DNA of 64,000 nt from Planctomycetota bacterium (GTDB lineage: Bacteria; Planctomycetota; UBA1135; GCA-002686595): positions 1-64,000 of the forward strand of contig JAKVCD010000029.1 in assembly GCA_022446815.1 (NCBI GenBank), given 5' to 3'. A model generated the notes under the pieces. The model had not been told where the DNA came from, did not search any database, and was given only the letters and a program-made list of their open reading frames with translations. Position numbers and translations under genes: made by a program. Positions within the stretch are counted from its first letter, which is position 1. Every line of letters starts with the position of its first letter. Positions 15,262 to 24,326 of this stretch are shown here, piece after piece.

Positions 15262-16056
15262 GTGAGACCCTGGGTGCTGATCTTTGCATTCTTAGCAGGT
15301 GGCGCAGTCGTGCCCCTGCTGGTGCCCTCAAATGAGAGCAGCGACACCGTCACTGCTGCGCTAAGAGACTTTGTCACCCCTTACAACGCGGAAGAGACTC
15401 GCCAAAGAAAGGGCAGCATTGGTGAGTCGCGTGAGGGTCGCCCTCTCCTCGTAGAGGACTTCGGAGAGGGTCCGATCAAGATTTACGTGGTCGGCGGCGT
15501 CCACGGCGAGCCCCCGGCTCTTCGGCCGATTGATGAGCTATCAGCCTTCTTCAGGAAGCCCTCTACAAAGCGCCGGATGACCGTCCGGATGCTCAAAGAC
15601 CTCAACCCCGACGGGACGGCCAGAGGCCTTTTCTGCAACGCGAGTCAGGTCGACATCGACCGCAACTTCCCCTCCAAGGACTTCAACCCCTCGGCTCGCC
15701 ACGGAATGAGCCCGCTCTCAGAGCCTGAGACGAAGGCCTTCTGGGACGACGTCAGGGGCTTCAAGCCTGACCTCGTGGTGGTTCTCCAATCTGCGCTCGC
15801 AGGCCCCTTCCTTGACGGAGACGGCCCCTCTGACGCATATGGCATGCAGTTCGTGCGCGGCGCGGCCTCGGCTGATGACCGCTGGACGCTCCTCGGAGAC
15901 CAAGGATATGCCTTCTCAGGCTCGATGGGCTCGGCCCTGGGGAAGGACCGCGGCATCCCTGTCCTGAACCTCAGGGTGCGACGCGACCAAGACGCTGACA
16001 GCGTCCGTGAAGCGATCATCGCGGGCTTCGACGCCCTCGGTGGGAGCTACCCTTGA
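15262..16056 (+). CDS. M14-type carboxypeptidase fold protein, probably inactive
   Basis: A 264-residue protein with one N-terminal membrane segment (about 3-20) and a murein-amidase-like (MpaA) M14 peptidase domain. Family marks remain: IGESREGRPLL, VVGGVHGEP, NPDG (115-118) and DRNFPS (133-138) with the substrate-binding Arg-Asn. The zinc site is broken. The HxxE motif reads H81-G-E-P84, the second zinc histidine is Q176 (VVVLQSA for the usual DLHSA), and the catalytic glutamate position is N236 (PVLNLRV). The GTG at 15262 has GGAG 6 nt upstream, which decides the start over 15220. It may bind peptidoglycan peptides at the membrane without cleaving them. Confidence 0.8.
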   Translation: MRPWVLIFAFLAGGAVVPLLVPSNESSDTVTAALRDFVTPYNAEETRQRKGSIGESREGRPLLVEDFGEGPIKIYVVGGVHGEPPALRPIDELSAFFRKPSTKRRMTVRMLKDLNPDGTARGLFCNASQVDIDRNFPSKDFNPSARHGMSPLSEPETKAFWDDVRGFKPDLVVVLQSALAGPFLDGDGPSDAYGMQFVRGAASADDRWTLLGDQGYAFSGSMGSALGKDRGIPVLNLRVRRDQDADSVREAIIAGFDALGGSYP

Positions 16057-16096
16057 GCGCCCTCTAAAGGAGCTGAGGCGATGCCCTGCGCGCCCC

Positions 16097-17785
16097 TCAA
16101 CCGCCCGAGCGAGCCTCACGCTGCGCCCTCGTGAGCAGCTCATCACGCTCCCGCTCGAAGGCCTCCCGAGACATGCCAGCCTTCTGGGCCCGGGCAATGA
16201 GCGCGTTCATCGCGCGCTGATGTTTGGCGCGGGCCTCTGAGCCCAGGACGCCTGAGACCGCTGACAAGCGCGCTAAGGCGACGTTGAAGTCAGCCTGGGT
16301 CGCATTCGGACCGCTCGGCTCACCCTCTCCCTGGCGCTGCTCCACGGCGCTCTTTGCACGCTGCAAGAGCTGATCACGCTCTGCCTCGAAGGCGCCGCGT
16401 GCCATCTCTGCGCGCTGCGCCCTCAGGATCAGCGCCTCCATAGCCCGCTCGTGCTTGGTGCGCAGCGGGTCCTCCTCCTGCAGGCAGAGCAGCTGGGTGT
16501 TCATGCTCGAGCGAGCTCGCTTGTATAGCTCTTCAGAGATCTGCTTGTGCTGATCTCGCCCCATGCCTGCACGGCGAGCGCGGTCATCCAGCGCCCCCTT
16601 TGCCCGCTGAACCTTGTCGCGCACGCTGCCGTCAGGGGCCTCTCCCTCTCCGTCCGCGCCCCTGCTCGACTCTCGGATCTTCAACCGCCCAGCGAGCTCG
16701 GCGCGCTCGGCGTCGTACCGCTCACGGCTCCAGCCGCCAGCCTTAGCCCGCTCATCTAGCGCCGCTAAAGCTCGCTCATATGTGCGGCGTGATTGAGTCA
16801 AACCGCCTGAGAAGACCTCTCCTTCGACCTCGCCCTCGCTCTTGAGCTCGTCCTTAGCGCGCTTGAGGAGGTCAGCGAGCTCAGCCTCGTACTGCTCACG
16901 AGACCACCCCCCGGACTGCGCGCGCTCAGTGAGAGCTACGAGGGCGCGCTCATACTTCGATCGAACCGGAGCCGGGAGCTGCGTCAGGTCCACTCCCTGC
17001 TCGGCAGCACGGGCACGCTCGATCAGCCTCAGGTCAGCCGCCTCAAGCTGCTCACGACTCCAGCGCCCCTCCTTAGCACGACGCTCTAAGGCTGCGCGGG
17101 CCCGCCGCAGCTTGACCGCCCACTCATCGTCTGTGAGGTCGACCGAGTCACTCCCCTCAGCAGCGCCACGTGCGCGCTCGGCGAGCTCCCCGGCCTTCCG
17201 CTCGAAGGCCTCTCGGTCAGAGTCTGCGCGCTTCGAGCGATCTTTCAGCGCTTCTCGAGCTCGGCGGAGCTTCTGCTCGATGCTCTCTTCCTTGCTCTCA
17301 GTCTCTGGACTCTCACCTTTAGTCTCCTGTGCTGCTCTCGCCTTGGCCGCAGCATCCTCCCTCGCCTTGAGCTTGCGCAGCCGCTCCGCCGCCCTTCGAA
17401 GCTCCTCCTCTTGTGCACGCCGGACAGCCTCTATGCGCGTCACCTCATCTTCGAAGGCCTCATCAGGTTGCTTGCCAGAGTTCTTCAGGAGCCCGTGGTA
17501 GTAGAGAAGGAACTCCTCACCAGTCCACGAGCCGCTCTTGTCCTTATCCCTCTCGGCGAACTCCCGTTCGGGGACGCCGGCGGCCTCCGCCTCCTCCTTT
17601 GAGATCAGGCCATCCATGTCAAAGTCCGTCGTGGCGAGGGCCATCCGCGCAGCCTCGAGGCTCGCGGGATCGCCCACCTGCGGGCTCTGAGCCGAGCTGA
17701 CACCGACGAAGAGGATCGCCCCGCCGACGGCGGCGAGGCTGCGTTGGAGCGTGCGGAGGGAGCTGAGCTTGTCTGTGAACTTCAT
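16097..17785 (-). CDS. Secreted EF-hand protein with seven SHOCT-like helical repeats
   Basis: A 562-residue exported protein. Signal peptide residues 1-33 end in VGVSSAQ. Two EF-hand loops follow: DFDMDGLISKEE (54-65) and DKDKSGSWTGEE (80-91); the second lacks an ideal +Z ligand spacing only slightly. After a charged linker come about seven repeats of the form RAxxALxxRAxxGGWSREQYEAExxxLxxRA, of which the clearest are near residues 300, 370 and 540. Each looks like a short SHOCT-type helix-turn-helix. The repeats are Arg/Glu-rich and probably oligomerise or bind a polymer in the periplasm. The start at 17785 is fixed by the signal peptide. No function is known for this layout. Confidence 0.8.
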   Translation of the reverse strand: MKFTDKLSSLRTLQRSLAAVGGAILFVGVSSAQSPQVGDPASLEAARMALATTDFDMDGLISKEEAEAAGVPEREFAERDKDKSGSWTGEEFLLYYHGLLKNSGKQPDEAFEDEVTRIEAVRRAQEEELRRAAERLRKLKAREDAAAKARAAQETKGESPETESKEESIEQKLRRAREALKDRSKRADSDREAFERKAGELAERARGAAEGSDSVDLTDDEWAVKLRRARAALERRAKEGRWSREQLEAADLRLIERARAAEQGVDLTQLPAPVRSKYERALVALTERAQSGGWSREQYEAELADLLKRAKDELKSEGEVEGEVFSGGLTQSRRTYERALAALDERAKAGGWSRERYDAERAELAGRLKIRESSRGADGEGEAPDGSVRDKVQRAKGALDDRARRAGMGRDQHKQISEELYKRARSSMNTQLLCLQEEDPLRTKHERAMEALILRAQRAEMARGAFEAERDQLLQRAKSAVEQRQGEGEPSGPNATQADFNVALARLSAVSGVLGSEARAKHQRAMNALIARAQKAGMSREAFERERDELLTRAQREARSGG

Positions 17786-18014
17786 GACGAAGGGTGGCTT
17801 GATTCCGTGTGAACAGCCGGGGAGGAGCCCCCGGGGAGAGGCTTCAAGCGAGACGCGTGCCAAGCTGAGAAAATTATGAGTGTCCCCAAGCGTGTGCTGG
17901 GGCGTGGTTTGCGTCCGTCCCGACCATGGATCTGCGCTGGGCGTCCTATGGAGGGGACACCCGTTCTACATCGAGGGCGGAGCGAGGACGCTAAACACGG
18001 ACTTGAGCGTTCAA

Positions 18015-18043
18015 TTGAAGGGCCCCGCTCAGACCGCTAAAAC
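18015..18043 (+). promoter_or_regulatory. Candidate promoter of the transketolase operon
   Basis: TTGAAG (18015-18020), 17-nt spacer, TAAAAC (18038-18043), about 95 nt before the first transketolase gene. The 352-bp gap 17786-18137 otherwise holds only a GC-rich hairpin (CCGGGG/CCCCGG type) near 17820-17840, in the leader of the minus-strand gene. Confidence 0.4.
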
Positions 18044-18137
18044 GGGACTTAGAAGCAGGCGATGGTAGGGAGCAAATACAAGGCTCACGTGCTGTCCGAA
18101 GCTCAAGCACACAGGCAACACACCCACAACCGCTCCC

Positions 18138-19127
18138 ATGCTCCAGACGATGGCTCGAGAACTCGCTCCGCTCCACCAAGGCGATCCGATCAAGGCCGCG
18201 ACGAGGGAGGCCTACGGCAAGGCCCTCCTTGAACTCGGCGAAGAGATGCCCGACCTCTGCGTCTTAGACGCCGACCTCTCGGGCTCCACAAAGACCAAGG
18301 CCTTTGGCCAGGCGTACCCCGAGCGCTTCTTCAACTGTGGGGTCGCCGAAGCCAACATGATGGGCATCGCTGCGGGCCTCGCCTCGATGGGGAAGACAGT
18401 GTTCGCGAGCTCCTTTGCGATGTTCGCTACGGGCAAAGCCTGGGAGCAGGTGCGACAGTCGATCGCGGTCCCGGAGTTCAACGTGAAGGTCGCTGCGACA
18501 CACGCAGGGCTCACCGTCGGAGAAGACGGCAAGTCACACCAAATGCTCGAAGACATCACGCTGATGCGCGTGATTCCGGGGATGCGAGTCCTCGTGCCCG
18601 CAGACGCCGTCGAGGCTCGGCTCGCCGTGAGAGCTGCGGCTGAAGCAGACGGCCCCTTCTATGTGCGCCTCTCTAGAGCTTCGACACCGGTGGTCTTTGG
18701 AGAGGACTACAAGTTCGAGATCGGGAAAGGCGCCGTCGTCCGAGATGGCCATGACATCGCGATCGTCGCCTGCGGCATCGAGGTAGGCATGGCCCTCGCC
18801 GCCGCTGAAGAGCTCGCGCAAGGAGGCATCGAGGCGCGAGTGATCGCGATGGCCTCGGTCAAGCCGATCGACGCAGACCTCATCACCGAAGCCGCGCAAG
18901 ATTGTGGCTGCGTCATGACTGCGGAAGAGCACCAAGTCATGGGCGGCCTAGGCAGCGCTGTAGCAGAGGTCCTCGCGACCCGCGCACCTGTCCCCATGGC
19001 CTTCTGCGGCATGAACAATGAGTTCGGCCAATCCGGAGATGCCTGGGATCTCGTGAGCCACTACGGCCTAGACGGCCCAGGTCTAGCAGCTAGCGCGCGC
19101 AAGCTCATTGAATCCAAGAAGTCCTGA
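18138..19127 (+). CDS. Transketolase, C-terminal subunit
   Basis: A 329-residue pyrimidine-binding plus C-terminal half of a split transketolase, or of a related thiamine-diphosphate enzyme. The start IKAATREAYGKALLELGEE, the segment VLDADLSGSTKT and the catalytic glutamate in FFNCGVAEANMMGIAAG are diagnostic; SHQMLEDITLMRVIPGMRVLVPAD follows. It works with the N-terminal subunit encoded 11 bp downstream, in the non-oxidative pentose phosphate pathway. In this operon the C-terminal subunit is encoded first, the reverse of the common order. A second ATG 12 bp downstream (18150) could also be the start. Confidence 0.93.
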   Translation: MLQTMARELAPLHQGDPIKAATREAYGKALLELGEEMPDLCVLDADLSGSTKTKAFGQAYPERFFNCGVAEANMMGIAAGLASMGKTVFASSFAMFATGKAWEQVRQSIAVPEFNVKVAATHAGLTVGEDGKSHQMLEDITLMRVIPGMRVLVPADAVEARLAVRAAAEADGPFYVRLSRASTPVVFGEDYKFEIGKGAVVRDGHDIAIVACGIEVGMALAAAEELAQGGIEARVIAMASVKPIDADLITEAAQDCGCVMTAEEHQVMGGLGSAVAEVLATRAPVPMAFCGMNNEFGQSGDAWDLVSHYGLDGPGLAASARKLIESKKS

Positions 19128-19138
19128 GGACACACGAC

Positions 19139-19966
19139 ATGACGCTCACAGACCAACAGAGAGAAGAGATCCGCGCCGCAGCGAACACCGTCCGTCAGGA
19201 CTCAGTCCGCATGACCAACGCCGCCACCTGCGGGCACCCAGGAGGCCCTATGGGGATGGCCGACTTCATGTCGACCTTGTTCCTCGCCCACCTCAACCTC
19301 GACGCTGACAACCGTCACGACCCCGAGCGAGACCGCTTCATCCTCGGCAACGGCCACACCTGCGCAGGGCTCTACTCGCTATTAGCGCAGAAGGGTCTCT
19401 TCTCCAGAGAGTCCCTCTTGGAGTTCCGCAAGTTCGGCTCTCCCCTGCAGGGGCACCCGCACCGGAACCTCGACCTCGGCATCGACATGAGCACCGGCAG
19501 CCTCGGTAACGGCCTCTCCGTCGGCGTCGGGATGGCGCTCGCAGCCAAGCAGAACGGCTGGGGGACGCGCGTATACGTAGCCTCGTCTGACGGTGAGAGC
19601 CAAGAGGGACAGATCTGGGAGGCCGCCACTGCGGCCGCGCACTACGGCCTCGCCAACCTCACCGTCATGGTCGACTTCAACAACATCCAGATCGACGGTG
19701 TCATGCGCGAGGTCATGGACGTGCTCGACCTGCGTGAGAAGTACGCGGCCTTCGGATGGCACGCGGTCGATGTCGACGGTCACGATGTCGACGCGATCGA
19801 TGCGGCCCTGTGCTCCGCGAAAGAAGAGACCACTCGCCCCAGCGCCATCATCTGCCACACCACGATCGGCAAAGGAGTCTCCTTCATGGAGGACAAGGCG
19901 GCGTGGCACGGCGTAGCGCCCAACGACGAGCAAGCCCGCGAGGCCCTCGCCGAGCTAGGCGCATAA
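19139..19966 (+). CDS. Transketolase, N-terminal subunit
   Basis: A 275-residue diphosphate-binding half of the split transketolase. It has AATCGHPGGPMGMADF near residue 25, the thiamine-diphosphate/Mg motif GDG-equivalent SSDGESQEGQIWEAA with the later NNIQIDG, and GKGVSFMEDKAAWHG at the end. It transfers two-carbon ketol units between sugar phosphates together with the C-terminal subunit just upstream. GAGG lies upstream of the ATG at 19139. The C-terminal processing protease gene begins 10 bp after it, so the operon goes on. Confidence 0.94.
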   Translation: MTLTDQQREEIRAAANTVRQDSVRMTNAATCGHPGGPMGMADFMSTLFLAHLNLDADNRHDPERDRFILGNGHTCAGLYSLLAQKGLFSRESLLEFRKFGSPLQGHPHRNLDLGIDMSTGSLGNGLSVGVGMALAAKQNGWGTRVYVASSDGESQEGQIWEAATAAAHYGLANLTVMVDFNNIQIDGVMREVMDVLDLREKYAAFGWHAVDVDGHDVDAIDAALCSAKEETTRPSAIICHTTIGKGVSFMEDKAAWHGVAPNDEQAREALAELGA

Positions 19967-19976
19967 GGCGAACAGG

Positions 19977-21305
19977 ATGAGCTTGCGGGGAGGGAGCCCT
20001 GGAGCGCCCTTGGTGTTCACCTTGGGTGCAGCCATCGGCTCCCTCGCGACCATCGCCTGGATCTCCATCGGTGGAGAGATCCAACTCATGGAGCGCTGGT
20101 CGTCGGAGTATGACGACCTCGCACACTACAGAGAGGTGCGAGACTTCATCAGCGAGCGCTATGTCGGAGACAGCGACCCTGATGCGCTCGTGCGCGTCGC
20201 CCTCTCGAGCATGGTCGAGAGCCTCGACGAGTATTCGCGCTACTACCACACGACCGACGCACTCGACGGCTTTCAGCGCGAGACCCGCGGCTCCTTCGCA
20301 GGGATCGGGATCGTGTTCATGAACAGCGCTGAGCCAGGCCCGATTCGGGTCCTCTTCCCCTGTGAGGGCTCTGCTGCCGAGCTCGCAGGCGTGCGGGTAG
20401 GTGACCTGATCGTGAGTGTTGATGGGGAGACCCTAGAGGGCCTCACGCGCAGCGAAGCGCGCAGCAGCTTCCTCGGAGAGGTAGGGACAGAGGTCTCTCT
20501 GGGGATCGTCGGGCTGGACGGAGAGGAGCGCGCGTTGACGGTGACGCGCGAGGAGCGGACAGACCCCTCTGTGCGCCACCCGCACTTCGTCGATGAGGAG
20601 CTCAAGATCGCCTACCTCGCTATCACCTCATTCACGACTGAGACTCCAGCAGAGTTCGGCTTCGCTATGACCGCGCTCGGCGAAGTGGGGATGCAGGGCC
20701 TGATCCTCGACCTCCGCGGCAACCCAGGCGGAATTCTCAAGTCCGCTGTGGAGATCGCCGAGCACTTCGTACCTGCCGGCGTAATTACCCAGACCCGTGG
20801 GCGAGATGAACCCGTGCTATATGAGCGCGACGCGCTCTCTGAGCGTAAGGCCCTCGCCCTCCCCCTCGTGGTCTTAGTGGATGGCGGCTCCGCCAGCTCG
20901 AGCGAGGTCTTAGCAGGCGCGCTGCAAGATCACCGCGTCGCGGTCCTCGTCGGGAGCCCGACCTACGGGAAAGCGCGCGTCCAGAGCGTCCGTCACTTCG
21001 TGGAAGCAGGCGCGCTCGCAAAGGTGACGAGCAGTTACTACCAGACGCCCTCAGGGAGAGACCTCGATCGCTCTGATGAGCGGCCTTGGGGGATCAAACC
21101 CGACGTAGAAGTTAAGGTCGACAGAGCGACAGAGGGGCGCATCCACCGTCACATCAACCGCTACGACCCGCCAGCCGAGGCCTTGAAAGCCCTCTTCGCA
21201 TGGGAGGACTCCACTGATGAGGCCATCCTCCCAGAAGATCCAGAGGACCCTCAGCTAGAAGCCGCCATCGCACTCTTGCGCGGCGGCAGTTCAGCGGGAA
21301 ACTGA
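19977..21305 (+). CDS. S41 C-terminal processing peptidase
   Basis: A 442-residue serine protease of the CtpA/Prc kind, anchored to the inner membrane by one segment (about 10-32) and acting in the periplasm. A PDZ domain (about 110-190) has GIGIVF and VRVGDLIVSVDGE. The peptidase core has LILDLRGNPGG and the catalytic Ser-Lys pair in GGSASSSEVLAGAL and TYGKARVQS. It trims or degrades periplasmic proteins from the C-terminus. The usual FGKG lysine motif is YGKA here, with the lysine kept. It is the third gene of the transketolase operon and lies 5 bp before tsaD. Confidence 0.93.
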   Translation: MSLRGGSPGAPLVFTLGAAIGSLATIAWISIGGEIQLMERWSSEYDDLAHYREVRDFISERYVGDSDPDALVRVALSSMVESLDEYSRYYHTTDALDGFQRETRGSFAGIGIVFMNSAEPGPIRVLFPCEGSAAELAGVRVGDLIVSVDGETLEGLTRSEARSSFLGEVGTEVSLGIVGLDGEERALTVTREERTDPSVRHPHFVDEELKIAYLAITSFTTETPAEFGFAMTALGEVGMQGLILDLRGNPGGILKSAVEIAEHFVPAGVITQTRGRDEPVLYERDALSERKALALPLVVLVDGGSASSSEVLAGALQDHRVAVLVGSPTYGKARVQSVRHFVEAGALAKVTSSYYQTPSGRDLDRSDERPWGIKPDVEVKVDRATEGRIHRHINRYDPPAEALKALFAWEDSTDEAILPEDPEDPQLEAAIALLRGGSSAGN

Positions 21306-21310
21306 GCGAC

Positions 21311-22327
21311 ATGGGCGACCTCATCCTCGGCATCGAGTCCTCTTGCGATGAGACAGCAGCGGCTGTCGTAGAGAGCGGCAAGCACGTGATCTCCTCAGAG
21401 ATCCACAGCCAGGTCGCACAGCACGCTGTCTACGGCGGCGTGGTCCCAGAGATCGCTGGCCGCTCTCACCTTGAGAAGATCCTCCCCGTGGTCGACGCGG
21501 CCCTCTCCTCGGCAGAGCTTGAGCTCGAGGACCTCGACGCTATCGCGGTGACCCAGCGCCCAGGCCTGATCGGTTCGCTCCTCGTCGGCCTCTCTACCGC
21601 CAAGGGGCTCTCCTTCGTGAGCGGCGTCCCCCTCGTCGGGGTGCACCACATCGAAGCCCACGTCTACGCCGCGACCATGCCCCTCGAGGCGCCGCCCTGG
21701 CCTTGTCTCGCCCTGGTTGTCTCTGGAGGTCACACCTCGCTCTACATCGCGCGCTCCCCCCTCGAGCTCGAGCCCATCGCCGAGACCCTCGACGACGCTG
21801 CAGGTGAGGCCTTTGACAAGGTGGCGTGGATGTTGGGCCTCGGCTACCCCGGCGGCCCAGAGGTCGCGCGCCTCGCCACAGAGGGAAACCGTGGCGCGAT
21901 CGCCTTCCCCCGCTACCGCTCCAAGGACGGCTCAGTGGGATTCTCCTTCAGCGGGCTCAAGACAGCAGTCCTCTACCACATCCGCGGGGGTGACGCCCTC
22001 GCCCCCACTCCGGCGCCAGAGGACATCCCCGACCGCGCCGACGTCGCCGCCTCCTTTGAAGAGGCCGTCGTGGACTCGCTCGTCGAGCAGACCTTAAGAG
22101 CAGCCAAGGAGCACTCTCTAGAGCGGATCCTCGTCGCCGGCGGCGTAGCCTGCAACCGCCGCCTGCGCGAGGTGATGCAGCAGCGAGCGGAAGACGCAGG
22201 GCTCTCAGCCCACTTCCCTGCGCCAGAGTGGTGCACCGATAACGCCGTCATGATCGCCGGCCTCGGCTGGGAGCTTTGGCAGGCGGGCTCGCTCGCTGAT
22301 CTCAGCTTAGACGCCAGCCCTCGTTGA
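21311..22327 (+). CDS. tsaD: tRNA N6-threonylcarbamoyladenosine transferase TsaD
   Basis: A 338-residue ASKHA-fold enzyme that places the threonylcarbamoyl group on A37 of ANN-decoding tRNAs, with TsaB and TsaE. GIESSCDETAAAVV is at the start, the metal-binding histidines are in VHHIEAHVYA, and SGGHTSLY, GLGYPGGPEV and FSGLKTAVL follow. Near the end VAGGVACNRRLRE is the phosphate-binding loop. Length is normal. It begins 5 bp after the protease stop codon. Partners TsaB and TsaE are not in the window. Confidence 0.97.
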   Translation: MGDLILGIESSCDETAAAVVESGKHVISSEIHSQVAQHAVYGGVVPEIAGRSHLEKILPVVDAALSSAELELEDLDAIAVTQRPGLIGSLLVGLSTAKGLSFVSGVPLVGVHHIEAHVYAATMPLEAPPWPCLALVVSGGHTSLYIARSPLELEPIAETLDDAAGEAFDKVAWMLGLGYPGGPEVARLATEGNRGAIAFPRYRSKDGSVGFSFSGLKTAVLYHIRGGDALAPTPAPEDIPDRADVAASFEEAVVDSLVEQTLRAAKEHSLERILVAGGVACNRRLREVMQQRAEDAGLSAHFPAPEWCTDNAVMIAGLGWELWQAGSLADLSLDASPR

Positions 22328-22360
22328 GGGGGTCTCCACTCACCGCTGCGGATCTCTCGC

Positions 22361-22366
22361 TACAAT
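22361..22366 (+). promoter_or_regulatory. TACAAT -10 box before larB
   Basis: A near-consensus TACAAT in the 96-bp gap between tsaD and larB, 57 nt before the larB start. The -35 position (ACTCAC) is weak. A CTCGG/CCGAG hairpin and an AAGGAGG lie between it and the ATG. Confidence 0.45.
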
Positions 22367-22423
22367 AGGCGGGCTCGGAGATCGCCGAGCGCAGCGAGCG
22401 CAGAAGGAGGCGTCAGAAAAGAG

Positions 22424-23203
22424 ATGCAACGTGAGGAGCTCCGGGGAGTCCTGAGCCAGGTCGAGCGAGGCCAGCTGAGCGTGGAGGAGGCCGTGTCTAA
22501 GCTCGGCGCCTTCCCCACCGCGTTGGACCTAGGACACTCGACGATAGATACCGCGCGCGAGGCGCGCTGCGGCTGCCCGGAGGTCGTTTACGGTGCGGGT
22601 AAGACCCCTCAAGAGCTCTTGGAGATTTCTCGCTCTGTCATCGAGCACCACAATCGCCTGCTCGTAACTCGCGCGACAGACGAGGGCGCGGCCCTCTTAG
22701 AGGCCGAGCTCGAAGATGTAGTCATCCACGAGCGCTCACGCGCGATCACAGTTGGCCTCCCGGAGGAGCCCGATCTCCAAGGCCTCGTGGCGGTCGTCTC
22801 AGCAGGGACCTCCGACGGGGCAGTCGCTGAGGAGGCCGCGGTCACAGCACAGTTCATGGGAGCGCGCGTCGCCCAGGTCCGTGACGCCGGAGTCGCTGGG
22901 CTGCACCGTCTCCTAGCTCATGGCGAGACCCTGCAGCGTGCCCGCGCCTTGGTCGTCGTAGCGGGCATGGAGGGCGCCCTTCCGAGCGTTGTAGGCGGCT
23001 TGGTCGCCCGTCCTGTGATCGCCGTGCCCACCTCTGTCGGGTATGGCGCATCCTTTGGTGGAATCGCCGCTCTGCTCGGTATGCTCAACTCCTGCGCATC
23101 GGGGGTCACAGTCGTCAACATCGACAACGGCTTCGGCGCCGGCTATACGGCCGCGCTGATCAACAGCTGCGCAGACACCACACAAGAAGGAGGCTCAGAG
23201 TGA
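22424..23203 (+). CDS. larB: Nickel-pincer cofactor biosynthesis protein LarB
   Basis: A 259-residue LarB-type carboxylase, related to PurE, which carboxylates and hydrolyses nicotinic acid adenine dinucleotide to start nickel-pincer nucleotide synthesis for lactate racemase-like enzymes. Typical segments are [17 protein letters not shown] (about 45-62), [19 protein letters not shown] and the PurE-like [16 protein letters not shown] followed by [14 protein letters not shown]. LarC and LarE are not in the window. It overlaps carA by 4 bp, an unusual partner. The ATG at 22424 follows an AAGGAGG at a rather long distance. Confidence 0.94.
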   Translation: MQREELRGVLSQVERGQLSVEEAVSKLGAFPTALDLGHSTIDTAREARCGCPEVVYGAGKTPQELLEISRSVIEHHNRLLVTRATDEGAALLEAELEDVVIHERSRAITVGLPEEPDLQGLVAVVSAGTSDGAVAEEAAVTAQFMGARVAQVRDAGVAGLHRLLAHGETLQRARALVVVAGMEGALPSVVGGLVARPVIAVPTSVGYGASFGGIAALLGMLNSCASGVTVVNIDNGFGAGYTAALINSCADTTQEGGSE

Positions 23204-24324
23204 AACCTGCATGGATCGCTGTAGAGAACGGCGCTGTCTTTGAAGGCCGCTCCGTCGGAGCAGACGGAGAGGCTACCGGTGACCTCGTGTTCAACACCGC
23301 TATGAGCGGCTATCACGAGATCCTGACGGACCCCTCCTACTCGGGTCAGGTCGTGATCATGACCTACCCCTTGATCGGAAACTACGGCGTCCCAGAAGAG
23401 GACGCAGAGAGCGACAAAGCTTGGGCTGAGGCCTTCGTCATGCGTGAGATGTCTTCGGTCGCCTCAAACTTCCGAAGCAACACCCCGCTCCCCGAGTGGC
23501 TCAAGGCGAACGGGATCGTCGCCATTGACGGTGTAGACACCCGCAAGCTCACCCGCATCACTCGCGACGAGGGCTCGCTCCGTTGCATCGTCTCTACGAC
23601 TGACAGCGACCGCGACTCGCTCGTCGCCAAGGCTCGCGCCGCAGCCTCGACAGACGGGCGTGACCTCGCCTCCACGGTCACATGCAGCGCGCCTTACTCC
23701 TGGACGGAGGCCTACCAAGAGTCTTACCCGGACTTGGTGAGCCCTTTTGAGGGAGCCCGCAAGCGCTGCGTCGCTTACGACTTCGGCGCGAAGCGGAACA
23801 TCTTGAGAAGCCTCGTCCATGCCGGCTTCGACCTCACAGTCGTCCCGGCAGGCACGCCCGCTGATGAGGTGCTCGCGATGGAGCCTGACGGCGTCTTCCT
23901 CTCCAACGGCCCCGGCGACCCCGCGGCCGTCACGGGCGCGATCGACGCGGTCTCTGACCTCATCGGAAAGACCCCCATCTTCGGCATCTGCCTCGGGCAC
24001 CAAATCCTCTCAATCGTCTTGGGCGCTAAGACAGAAAAGATGCCCTTCGGTCATCACGGTGCGAACCACCCTGTCCGCGACATCCTCACCGGCCGCGTCG
24101 AGATCACCTCGCAGAACCACTCCTTCGCCGTGCGCGCAGACACCCTCCCGGACGACCTCGAGCTCACGCACATCAACTTGAACGATCAGACAGTCGAGGG
24201 CATCCGCCACAAGCAGCTGCCGGTCTCAAGCGTTCAATATCACCCTGAGGCGGCCCCCGGACCCCTCGACTCATCGCACCTCTTCATGCGCTTCCGTGAC
24301 GCCGTTGATGGCGTCCGGATCTAG
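23200..24324 (+). CDS. carA: Carbamoyl-phosphate synthase small subunit
   Basis: A 374-residue glutamine amidotransferase subunit that feeds ammonia to CarB for arginine and pyrimidine synthesis. The N-terminal domain has [20 protein letters not shown], and the class I amidotransferase domain has the nucleophile cysteine in [14 protein letters not shown] and the catalytic His-Glu in [10 protein letters not shown]. It begins with GTG overlapping the larB stop (GTGA) with AAGGAGG 8 nt upstream, so translation is coupled to larB. CarB is not in the window. It ends 2 bp from the convergent priA with no terminator between. Confidence 0.97.
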   Translation: MKPAWIAVENGAVFEGRSVGADGEATGDLVFNTAMSGYHEILTDPSYSGQVVIMTYPLIGNYGVPEEDAESDKAWAEAFVMREMSSVASNFRSNTPLPEWLKANGIVAIDGVDTRKLTRITRDEGSLRCIVSTTDSDRDSLVAKARAAASTDGRDLASTVTCSAPYSWTEAYQESYPDLVSPFEGARKRCVAYDFGAKRNILRSLVHAGFDLTVVPAGTPADEVLAMEPDGVFLSNGPGDPAAVTGAIDAVSDLIGKTPIFGICLGHQILSIVLGAKTEKMPFGHHGANHPVRDILTGRVEITSQNHSFAVRADTLPDDLELTHINLNDQTVEGIRHKQLPVSSVQYHPEAAPGPLDSSHLFMRFRDAVDGVRI

Positions 24325-24326
24325 CT

